Of a DNA stretch of 64,000 bases, positions 41,868-50,764 are shown piece after piece. The DNA is taken from positions 19,049 through 83,048 of the forward strand of contig MPUH01000202.1 in NCBI GenBank assembly GCA_001970955.1, read 5' to 3'. A model generated the notes under the pieces. That model ran no database searches. It was not told where the DNA came from and worked only from the letters and a program-made list of their open reading frames with translations. Position 1 is the stretch's first letter, and each line of letters opens with the position of its first letter. The stretch comes from Stentor coeruleus. Its lineage: Eukaryota > Ciliophora > Heterotrichea > Heterotrichida > Stentoridae. The translations under genes and the position numbers were made by a program.

Positions 41868-42917
41868 ATGAAAAAAAATTATCTGGATGATAACAATAGA
41901 GGAAGGTCAAAATGCACGGATTTAGGAAAAAACATAAAAAATGCTATATCGACGCCATATTCCAAACCTTTTATCAAGCCAAGATCTGTTTCCACAACCA
42001 AATCAACAACTGCAGTCAAGCAAGTTTCAGCTATATACGCCAATTCCTCACTTAATCTTTCTTCTTTTTCTCATAATCCGTACTTCAGCTCATCTAAAAA
42101 TTTCTTCCAATCAACAGCTCCAGTTGATAAAACTCAATTGCTCAAGTCTTCTTTTTATGACCCCAAAACAGAAATTAGTGAATATGATTTTGATCAACTC
42201 TTAGAAAAAGATTTAAAAGACCATGAAGATAAGTTTAAGATATACCAAAAATACTTCACTGAATTTATTAAATCTGATAAAAAATACGGGATTTTTTTAA
42301 GTAAAATTAAAGCTGGATATGAACTTAGAATGCTTTCATGTGAAAATTCACTTGTGGCCAAATTGAAAAATGATATTAAAGAATTTCAAGAGCAAGTTAG
42401 TAAAGAATATAAGGATCGGCAGTTGTGTTTGAAAAAAATAGAGAAATTATCAAGAGAAAATGTGGAGCTTAGCAAGATTTTAGATGAGGCTCAAGTAAAA
42501 TATAATAATGCCATTGAAAAAATAAAGGGAATTACATCATATGACATGGGAAAAATACCAAAAGATGAAATGACTTGGAAAGCTTTAGCTTTTGAGAACC
42601 AATCTTTATCAAAATTTAATAGAGAATTGCAAAGAGACCTTAAAGCATTGTCTGCAAAAGAAAAAAAACTTTCTAATCTGTTTATTGAGTTAAAAAAACA
42701 AGGATTTCCAGTTGACCAGGTTTACGAAAAGCAAGGATTTCCAATTGAACAAGTTTATGAAAACCAATTCACTAAAAGCAAAATAGAAAATTCCACTAAT
42801 AATTACATTGAAGAAACTGATAATGAAGCTTTAGTTAGCGGAAGACCCAAGGAAGTAATAAAACCAGCATTTATTCCAAAGTTAAAACTTGGAACTATTA
42901 TAATTGATTCTCTTTAA
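41868..42917 (+). CDS. TSNAXIP1-like coiled-coil protein
   Basis: The first in-frame ATG is at 41868 (MKKNYLDDNN), giving 349 aa; an upstream extension would need a non-ATG start. After a Ser-rich N-terminus, residues ~120-260 show the pattern of the translin-associated factor X-interacting protein N-terminal domain: KIYQKYFTEFI, YGIFLSKIKAGYE, then coiled coil, then GKIPKDEMTWKALAFENQSL. Proteins with this domain are found in cilia and basal-body proteomes. Near the C-terminus the unit KQGFPVDQVYE is repeated as KQGFPIEQVYE, a recent 11-12 codon tandem duplication. The family assignment is by pattern and moderate. Confidence 0.78.
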   Translation: MKKNYLDDNNRGRSKCTDLGKNIKNAISTPYSKPFIKPRSVSTTKSTTAVKQVSAIYANSSLNLSSFSHNPYFSSSKNFFQSTAPVDKTQLLKSSFYDPKTEISEYDFDQLLEKDLKDHEDKFKIYQKYFTEFIKSDKKYGIFLSKIKAGYELRMLSCENSLVAKLKNDIKEFQEQVSKEYKDRQLCLKKIEKLSRENVELSKILDEAQVKYNNAIEKIKGITSYDMGKIPKDEMTWKALAFENQSLSKFNRELQRDLKALSAKEKKLSNLFIELKKQGFPVDQVYEKQGFPIEQVYENQFTKSKIENSTNNYIEETDNEALVSGRPKEVIKPAFIPKLKLGTIIIDSL

Positions 42918-43264
42918 ATCAGTATAAAATTTACACAAATTATAAATGAAATTAAAAAAATACAATTAAGCAGATGTAGATATTTATCATTTAAAAGAAA
43001 GATTGCTCTTTAATATAAAATTATTATATTTATAGACAATATCTATTGTAAATAACACAATATTAAAAGTCATATTGATAAAAAAGCTTTGCAAAAATTA
43101 GTAATATCAAGTATTTAAACCAGTTATGTTATAACAATAGCAAAGTTTTATCATATAAGGGAAAAATATCCACTTTGGATAAGATGGTAAGCAATTTTTA
43201 TATGCTTACCTAACAGGTGAAATCCATATATAAGTAAGCATGCTATTTATATAATCCAAAAGCA
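42918..43264. other. Intergenic with a short perfect hairpin
   Basis: This 347-bp AT-rich gap lies before the small gene at 43265. It contains a perfect 8-bp inverted repeat at 43186-43210 and a further related TAAGCA copy at 43235-43240. No ORF was recognised. Confidence 0.5.
43186..43210 (+). repeat. Perfect 8-bp hairpin upstream of small gene
   Basis: GGTAAGCA at 43186-43193 pairs with TGCTTACC at 43203-43210 around a 9-nt AT-only loop. The arms are GC-richer than the surroundings. It lies 55 bp before the ATG at 43265, so it would be in or near the 5' leader. Function unknown. Confidence 0.6.
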
Positions 43265-43585
43265 ATGGCAACGCATGCTGATCTTTGGCTTAACAACCAA
43301 TTAAGCAAAGCAATATACAATCATATTTCGCCAAAAACGAAATCTTCTCAAGTAACAGGAAGAAAAATCAATAACGTGTGCTACACTCCGAAATCCAAAA
43401 ATGCAAAAAAACCATATCCTAATATTATCCTCGTTCCTCATCAAGGCATAAAAATGCTTGACTTACAAAAAAGCATTGACTTCAAAAAACTAACCGGAAG
43501 AAGTCTTAGTCTTAACAAATTCAGCCCAGAAAAAGATTACAACGAGATTAAATTAGCAACTCCACAAGGTGTAATATATATCTAG
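43265..43585 (+). CDS. Small basic protein, 106 aa, function unknown
   Basis: The ORF starts at an ATG (MATHADLWLNNQ) with A-rich context and ends TAG. It is rich in Lys and Ser with no membrane segment, Cys cluster or coiled coil. Only 30 bp separate it from the next start on the same strand, the tightest same-strand spacing in the window, so the two could share a transcript or be one gene with an unseen break. I do not recognise it. Confidence 0.6.
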   Translation: MATHADLWLNNQLSKAIYNHISPKTKSSQVTGRKINNVCYTPKSKNAKKPYPNIILVPHQGIKMLDLQKSIDFKKLTGRSLSLNKFSPEKDYNEIKLATPQGVIYI

Positions 43586-43615
43586 GAGCTAAAAAAAAAA
43601 CTCTCACACAATCAT

Positions 43616-46363
43616 ATGAAAACAACAATTTTTATGTCTGATAGAGAGCAAATCATCCCAAATTATCTTAGTACATTACCCAGGAAGAAAATAGAGAAAA
43701 AAGATAGAGAAAAGCATATACAAGTTAATGAAAAACATGAAAAAATACATAAAAAGTCTGAAGGGGTAAAAGATTTACTTAATGAAAAATTACGCCAGGA
43801 AATACAAGAAAATCAAGAAACGCGCAAAAAAATTATGGTTTCCAAAGACAAAAACAATACAAAAAAAGATCGACTTAAATTAGTTAATGATATTATAAGG
43901 AAGAAAAACTCTTCAAACAAAAAACCTAGTGAAATTAAACACCCAAAACCATGGGGTTTAGATCAAAGATCAAGTAAAGAGCCTTCTCATAGTAAACTCA
44001 GCAGTATTTACGAAGGAAAAATCATCAAAGATGATAAAGAAGTTCCAAGAAGAGAAAGAAAAAAATATTTACCTTTAGACACAGGCTTACGTTCTAAATC
44101 CAAGTCAAAACAGAGTCACAACAGTAAATCAGAAGAAAAAACAAAGTCAAAACAAAGCCCAGATCCCCAGCTTATTTTAAAACCAAGGAAAAAATCCCGT
44201 GTGCCCGATTTTCAAAAGAGATTCGAAAACATGCTAAAAGAACATGATGAGTATCGTGGGCTACTAAAATACGAAAAACAACATCAAAAACGCCTGAACA
44301 AAAAGAAAAAGAAGAAAAAGTCAAAATCTCCACTTAAAGCAACTGGAGACAAACCAGAAAACATAATTTTTTCCAGTGAAAGAAAAGAAAAATATCAAAC
44401 ATCAGCAACAGAAGATACTAATAAAGACAATTCTGAAGAACATCGACAAGAAATAACAGAAAAACTTAGAAAACTTAAAGAACGTGTAGCTTATACTCAA
44501 GAATTACTTAAAACCCAAGCTGCGATGACAATACAAAGATGGTTTAGGGCAAACAAGCACCGTTTTAAATTGAAAATTTCTGAACATTTAGAAGACTCGT
44601 TGGAATCCAGTTCGAAAAACGAGCCAAATTCAGGAAGTTGGATTAAAATAGATAAACTTCCTCATTTTCCTGTAGAAAAAAGCGACTTGGTAGAGAATTT
44701 TGAAAAAAAACTCAAACAAAGTCATGAAGCTATAGAAAAAATCATAAAATCTCTAGATAAGAATGAAAATAAGGACTTGGAAAATAGTCTTAATCATATA
44801 AAATCAAATGAAAAAACCAATCATAATGCATCTTCAAATAAAAGCTTAGATGTTATATCCTCAGAATCTTTGAGTTCTGAAAAAAATGCTCAAGAAGCCC
44901 AATCAAAGCCTAAAATAGTCTACAAAGTTCCAGTTCTCGCTTTGGGGAATATTTTTTCTATACCTTCAATTGAAATGGACTCAAGTTCTAAACAGTTCCA
45001 AAACTCTCAACCTAGTGACCGTAAATCATTATCAAGATCATATGAAAACCATAAAGATATAGAAATAACTGAAAACTCTGATTGTCATATAAAATCTTTT
45101 AACTCTTATAACTCCAAATCATCAAATTCTGAATCAGTAACTGGAAAAAGTATAGAAAACAAATCAAACAGTCTTTCGGGTTCTAGTGACAAATCTAATA
45201 ATTTCAATATAAAATTCCCAAATATCAAAAATCGACCAAGTCCAATTCCTAATGAAATAAGATCATTAACTAAATCAGAAAGCCCAAAAGACAGTTTAGA
45301 CAATTTCGCTAATCAAGAATGTTTTTTTTCAGAAGAAAGCTTTGAGTCTTTAACATCAGAAAACCTTCTTAAAAGCATATTTTCAAAAAACTCAGCTGGT
45401 CTTAGTATAGAAAGTGAATGTCCTGGATTGATCCAAGTTGACAACCCAGAAAGTTCTGATGAAGAATGGAACAGAGATATTCCTTTATATATTAACACCT
45501 TCCTTCCAAGCCAACCTCAAGATGAAAAAGCTAAAATCATAGATGGTCCACATTATCAACCAAATGCAAATTTTGACACACAAATCCTTGAGGTAATTGA
45601 AAATGAAATAGAGTCTTTTATTGAATCAGTCAAATTTAATACAAATGAAAAGCCAATCAACCCAAATAAGGATTTTATAGACTTTTATCTTAAGAAATGT
45701 GAAGAAATCATTATCCTAGATGAAGATGATATATTAGATGTTGCTAATACCCCAGCTTATATGGACCCATTGAGTAAATTAGAAATACTACAAAGTTCTG
45801 ATATGTTTTGTACTTTAAAAACACAGGATTTTGAAATTATACTACCTCAAGGGATTAATGATAATATTATAAAATCAAACAAAATTATTGTATTTGATGA
45901 TACTCATAACTCAAATGCTGATATAAATAGACAATATAAAAATATTTACCTTCAGTTTTTATACGATTGTCTTAATGAGTCTTTAAATTATATAAGACCA
46001 TTTGGAATAAAAGGTTTACCTGATCCTTGGAGTATTAAACCACCTATTCCATTTGGTGAAGGACAATTAAAAATTGTTTTTGATAAAGCTAGGAAGTTTA
46101 TATATCGTTGGGAAAGTGTACATTCTGGAAGTTATCCTGATGAAAGTTGTAAAAATGATGAAGATAAATTGCAGAAAATTAGAGAGAATCGATTAGGGGT
46201 TATGTTGTCACATAGTGTTGAGGATGATGAACCTGATTGGGTTATGTATGAAGATGAAGAGACACAGGTTAAAATTGATGTGGCTGATTTGGTGTTTGAT
46301 GCTGTTATTGAGGAAGCTGAAAAAATACTGAGAGAAAATTGGGTTTTTTATACAAGTTATTAA
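43616..46363 (+). CDS. IQ-motif protein with acidic C-terminal domain (DUF4378/CEP350-like ending)
   Basis: This 915-aa protein begins at an ATG at 43616. The N-terminal third is Lys/Glu-rich. An IQ motif lies near residues 300-318 (AAMTIQRWFRANKHRFK). A long Ser/Asn-rich disordered region follows. From about residue 660 the protein becomes folded and acidic, with PWSIKPPIPFGEGQ, a hydrophobic KARKFIYRW segment, and the ending DEETQVKIDVADLVFDAVIEE. That ending resembles the closing helix of the DUF4378 domain found in plant and CEP350/FAP-type cytoskeletal proteins. A centrosome, basal-body or microtubule role is inferred. The coding strand shifts from A/C-rich at the 5' end to G-rich at the 3' end. 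Confidence 0.82.
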   Translation: MKTTIFMSDREQIIPNYLSTLPRKKIEKKDREKHIQVNEKHEKIHKKSEGVKDLLNEKLRQEIQENQETRKKIMVSKDKNNTKKDRLKLVNDIIRKKNSSNKKPSEIKHPKPWGLDQRSSKEPSHSKLSSIYEGKIIKDDKEVPRRERKKYLPLDTGLRSKSKSKQSHNSKSEEKTKSKQSPDPQLILKPRKKSRVPDFQKRFENMLKEHDEYRGLLKYEKQHQKRLNKKKKKKKSKSPLKATGDKPENIIFSSERKEKYQTSATEDTNKDNSEEHRQEITEKLRKLKERVAYTQELLKTQAAMTIQRWFRANKHRFKLKISEHLEDSLESSSKNEPNSGSWIKIDKLPHFPVEKSDLVENFEKKLKQSHEAIEKIIKSLDKNENKDLENSLNHIKSNEKTNHNASSNKSLDVISSESLSSEKNAQEAQSKPKIVYKVPVLALGNIFSIPSIEMDSSSKQFQNSQPSDRKSLSRSYENHKDIEITENSDCHIKSFNSYNSKSSNSESVTGKSIENKSNSLSGSSDKSNNFNIKFPNIKNRPSPIPNEIRSLTKSESPKDSLDNFANQECFFSEESFESLTSENLLKSIFSKNSAGLSIESECPGLIQVDNPESSDEEWNRDIPLYINTFLPSQPQDEKAKIIDGPHYQPNANFDTQILEVIENEIESFIESVKFNTNEKPINPNKDFIDFYLKKCEEIIILDEDDILDVANTPAYMDPLSKLEILQSSDMFCTLKTQDFEIILPQGINDNIIKSNKIIVFDDTHNSNADINRQYKNIYLQFLYDCLNESLNYIRPFGIKGLPDPWSIKPPIPFGEGQLKIVFDKARKFIYRWESVHSGSYPDESCKNDEDKLQKIRENRLGVMLSHSVEDDEPDWVMYEDEETQVKIDVADLVFDAVIEEAEKILRENWVFYTSY

Positions 46364-46706
46364 ATTAAATTATAATTATCAGTTGTGAGGCTCTTGGTTT
46401 AAAGGAAATCATGAGAGCTTGTTTTTGATTTTAGTAGTTGATTTATACTTAGATTTTTATATAAAAAAAGTGTTTGTGTCTATAAATGGATAATCAATAC
46501 GTAGAAATCTCTCAAAGTAATGAAATTAGAAGCATAAAGGACACAGAAACTCAAATAGCATTATTTCTAGATACAATTTTATTTATATCAAATTATTTAA
46601 GCCCAGAAATCATAATCAATTTGGAAAAGAATAATTTACTTGAAATCTATGAAGAGATAACTAGTTTAAATACCTTATCAGCTAATCGTTTACAGCAATT
46701 AGTAGA

Positions 46707-46839
46707 TGAATTTACATGTATATCTTGTAGTAAAGAATTCATTGAAATCACTACTCACTGCGGTCACAGTTTNTGAATTTACATGTATATCTTGTAGTAA
46801 AGAATTCATTGAAATCACTACTCACTGCGGTCACAGTTT
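46707..46839. repeat. Assembly duplication around N at 46773 (66-bp copies)
   Basis: Copies 46707-46772 and 46774-46839 are identical with only the N between. They encode the start of the RING finger twice in different frames. Collapsing removes 67 bp. Confidence 0.92.
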
Positions 46840-46901
46840 TTGCATGAAATGCATAAAATCTCTTATAAACTCCCAGGGCATGATCAAAATCCTCTTTAAT
46901 G

Positions 46902-47055
46902 ACTATTTTTTTTTCCCCAAAAACCATATAAAAAATACATTAAAAATATCATAAATCCTATCACATCAAAAAAAAAACTTAATCTATATCATAAATAAAA
47001 TAAAAACCTCAACTTTTTCATATAAAATCTCATTAATAAAAAAATCATTATTAAT
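46902..47055 (+). other. 154-bp segment without a single G on the plus strand
   Basis: By direct reading there is no G between 46902 and 47055. Elsewhere in the window such G-free sequence occurs only immediately upstream of plus-strand starts. Here it sits inside the interrupted RING gene. It contains long A runs and stops in every frame. Confidence 0.85.
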
Positions 47056-47724
47056 GAATCTTATAATTATTCTAATCAAGAATCATCTTCAGCATGTCCA
47101 ATTTGTCAAAACTTGCTTAATTTCACTGAAATCAAAAAAATATTCCCAAATAATGATGAAAGCATCCAATCTCAAGAATATCATGAAAACCTTGATCCTT
47201 TATTAATAAAATGCCAAAATTGTCAAAGTTTCCGAAAAAAAAAACTTTGGACTGAGATATGTCAAGATAATTGTTTAGTTTGTATAAAAAATGACATACT
47301 TGAAAAAAATAATTATCAATGCGATAAATGTTATTGTAGCTATAAGAATGCAACCCTGTTAAAAATAATGCTAAGATGTGCAATATGTCAGAAAGGATGG
47401 TATTTTATAGGAGATAATATGCAAGTTTTATGTAATGATGCTATTTTGTGTTCAAACTGTGCAAATTCAGCTATTGAAAAATCAACGTGCTTTTGTTCAA
47501 AACATTTGTTAAGTTTAGATAAAAAACTGGAAATTGCAAGTAGTTTGTTTAAAATATGTATTGTTTGCAAAAATGAATTTTTTTTCAAGAAGTTTCCAAG
47601 GAAAAACTGTTGTGATAAGAAAGTGTGTTATTATTGCTTTGATAAAAAGACAGATTGCCCAGGATGCTCGAATTCAATTTCTGAGAGATGCAAAAAGAAT
47701 ATTATAAACTTCCTTAGAGAGTAA

Positions 47725-48099
47725 TTTAATATTAGTTAGATAAATATTTTGAAGATAGTTTACTAAATCTATAAAAGGAAAAAATTTAATCCTATATGCA
47801 AGCTATATATTTAGTATTACTACGCAAGATCCATTTTATTTTTACTTTATTTATTCTTGTATTTTGAAATATTATTCAATGATTCTAATTAAATAAGATT
47901 ATCTTCATATTAAACTCTTCTTTTCATTTGATTATTCCAAAATATATCTATCAAAGATTATTAGTTAGTTTTTAATCCTCGTCAATAATAAATTTATGTT
48001 TTTTCTCATCACTAGCTATATTCTGATTTCTAATTCGTAATTAAATAAAAGGGGGCCTAGATAATAAAATGATTTAGATAGTTAATACCTTATATATAA
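47725..48099. other. Intergenic, 375 bp
   Basis: AT-rich gap between two broken plus-strand loci. No feature or ORF was recognised in it. Confidence 0.4.
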
Positions 48100-50183
48100 A
48101 TGGATCACAAGTGGGAAAATAAAATTATTCAATTAGAACATGAACTTTTCAGCAGTTATTCGATAAAGCTTGCTGATGTTAAAAATTTACGTCAACTTGA
48201 GTCAGCAATTCAAATGGGTGTTGAAATAGTTATTTCTAATGGAGAAATTACAATGGATAATGGGACAATTCAATCATGCATTATAGTTTTCTATCAATCT
48301 CAAAGTATCAAATCCTTAAAATCCTTACTAAAGCCGCAACTCATTGCATATAAAAGGATTTTTAAAGATAACCTTCTTGCAGTAACTCTAGAAAGTATTT
48401 CCGGAAATCACCGAATTTCTCTTATCACCGAAATGTATCAAAAAAACTTTAGATGATTGCCAAGAAGAGTCAGAAAACGAAAAATTCGAAATTCTTGCAA
48501 AAACTGCAAAAGTTTTACATAAATTAATAAGCAAGCGATATTTTATGGGAAAATAAGACCAGAGTGCATATGTATAAAAAAGGATAGAAGTATCACATTA
48601 AAATATATGCATATGGTTATTTTTAATAGGAAAATTATTAAGAAATTTTATTTGGTGGTTAGTGAATCAAATAGATATTTATCACCAGAACTTATTTTAT
48701 TTCAAGAGTGTGGACTGGATATTTCTATTAGAAAGGCTATTCAAAAATCAAGCTGTTATTCCTTTGGGTTGCTTTTTTTGAAGCTATTCAACCTTGATTT
48801 TCCAGATATTTCATTTATAACCCGGGGGAAACCTGCATTAGATTACATTTTGGGAAACAGTTTAGACATTGCAATATATATTATATTTAATATACAAGTT
48901 ATGGCCTTTATGTGTAGACGTCAAGAGTTTTCTATTATTAAGAAGTGCATCAGACCAGAGCTAGAAAGTAGATGGAATTTCAAGCAAATAATAAAGAAAA
49001 TGGAAGCTTGTAAGCAGCAGCAAATTGAAAACAAGGGAATAAATGTTTTAGACAAAACTATTTCTCCTCTTAGAAAAGCATACCATAACGTCTTAATTCA
49101 AATTTCTGAAAAACTTATCTCTATTAGTTGTAAAATTGCAAATAATAAGGGGATTAAAGCTCTACAACAATTTAAGGCTTGGGTTGAAAAAAAGAATTTA
49201 AAATCGACCTTGAAAAATGCTGAAAGTACTTATTTTTCTACACCTTGCAAAACTAATGAAATCCCTGCTGAAGCAGGAATCTTAGTTTTTTTATATTTTT
49301 TAATAAAAGACGTTATAAAAGAGATGAAGAGCTCGCTTTACAGTTTTATAATACTTTATCCAAGGTTGATATAAATCTAGATTATACAAAATTGTTTAGT
49401 GATATCATTAAATCGAAACATGAACATATCAAAGATCTGCTTGTATCAGAAATGATTATTCAAGCATATCATAAAGACTGGGACTATCTATTCCCAGAAA
49501 GCTATTTAAATTTTACCTTATTTAAGCCATGCCAAAAGCTCACTCAAAACCAAATTTTTTATGCACAAGCTAAGGAATTTTTTAATGAAGAAATAATTGT
49601 GGAAATCCTATCTAAATTCTGTGAAAATATTTAGCTTGTAAAAAGCCATATTCTTGATGGTCTTAACAGAGTTTACATCACAACCTTGATACCATCCTTG
49701 CATGGACTTACCACATACAACTTGAATATTTTTATCAAAGATTATAGAGATAATATAGATGACAATATGGATGATGCATATAAAGGTGCAACTTTGATAA
49801 CTATGCTCCATGAACTTTCACACTTGTTAAGAAGATGCGAATCAAAAACTCTATTAAAATCAAGATCAAAATACACCCCAGAAAAAAATTCTGGCTATGA
49901 AAATTTTAAAGTCGAAGGCAAGACTGAACGGGAAATCTTTCATTCAAAAGAAGAGTTAGAGGAAAAATCAGATATGGAACTTTTTGGAGAAACTCTTTAC
50001 TCGATAAATGAAATGGCTGGGAAATTTTTATTGAATGGTAATTTTTTAAGTATCGAACAGTTTAGAACCAAGTTCTTCAATGAAAATAAAAAGACTGGCC
50101 TGCGTATTAGAATGCTGAAAGGAATGAATTGTGTCAGTTTTTCAGGTTTACGCTGTGGGACGAGTCTAAAAATTCATCCTTAA
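48100..50183 (+). pseudogene. Broken gene: kinase-like domain followed by HExxH metallopeptidase-like domain
   Basis: Four ORF pieces follow one another. Piece 1 starts at ATG 48100 and stops at 48456; dropping one A of the A7 run at 48440-48446 extends it (KTLDDCQEESENE, VLHKLISKRYFMGK) to a TAA at 48554. Adding one A there gives IRPECICIKK, in the place of the kinase catalytic loop but lacking HRD. The same frame continues into ESNRYLSPELILF (activation-segment P-E) and SCYSFGLLFLKLF (subdomain IX), and stops at 49374. A frame change near 49320-49340 leads to DEELALQFYNTL and a TAG at 49632. In the same frame the sequence reopens to 50183 with TMLHELSHLLRR (HExxH at 49809-49823) and, later, SDMELFGE with a possible third zinc ligand. 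Two indels, one further frameshift and one nonsense codon mark it as decayed. Confidence 0.7.
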
Positions 50184-50764
50184 TTAAAAGATAATAGCAT
50201 TTCTAATTTCATAATAAACTATGGTTTTCCTTAAATAAAAAAAGTTCGCTTAGGTTATTAAGATACATCTTAATATGCTTAAAATGGTTAGCAATATTTT
50301 TCTTAATATGATTCTTAATAATTTTTATGCAAAGTTTTAATAACAGTCCAGTTAGTCTGCAACCAAGGTGTAAGTACATATGATTTTACCTATATATCCA
50401 TACAACAATACTATTTTTTTTAATATATAATTAAGCACATAAACTGTATATAATGATTCCCTTTATGTTAGATTTATACTTAAAAATGAATATCTACTCC
50501 ATTTAATATGACAGTAATATAATTTCATTTGGTTTGTAATCATTCTTTATACCTTGCAAAAGGAAAAATTATAAGAGTTTCTTTTACTTTTATTACATTA
50601 AAATTAGACTGAAATATAATTTATGTTAAGTTTATTAATACAAATCTAAACATAAATGATCATAATTTCATTGCCTAATCACTTTATGAAAACTTAAATT
50701 GTCACACCCTACTATCATAAAATTCTTATCTATATCTTATTATCATTAAAAAACATATTATCTC
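50184..50764. other. Intergenic, 581 bp
   Basis: This lies between the broken kinase/HExxH locus and a minus-strand gene end. It is AT-rich without the strong G-rich downstream signature seen after intact plus-strand genes; the right part is C-rich as expected next to a minus-strand stop. No feature recognised. Confidence 0.4.

Larger units (their letters stand above)
46486..47724 (+). pseudogene. RING/Cys-rich protein gene interrupted by a G-free, stop-filled segment
   Basis: Collapsing the 66-bp duplication at N 46773 gives a frame from ATG 46486 (MDNQYVEIS) with the first seven RING ligands, CISC...HCGHSFCMKC. It stops at 46954. In another frame, 47026-47724 continues with the missing ligand pair CPIC, then several more CxxC pairs (CQNC, CDKC, CAIC, CSNC, CIVC, CPGC), reminiscent of an RBR or zinc-ribbon array. 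Together they make a normal C3HC4 RING, so both pieces belong to one ancestral gene. The piece between (about 46870-47025) has stops in all frames, no GT...AG option of normal size and no G from 46902 to 47055. Decay, a retained internal eliminated sequence or a very unusual intron are the options. The downstream frame has no ATG. Confidence 0.65.

Noticed and set aside
43265-46363. Single fused gene from 43265 to 46363
   Set aside because: Stop codon TAG at 43583-43585 and a new ATG 30 bp later; no 15-nt intron in between would join the frames convincingly.
7558-46839. N-centred direct repeats as real tandem duplications or mobile-element target sites
   Set aside because: Each has exactly one N at the junction, and collapsing restores frames in every affected intact gene.
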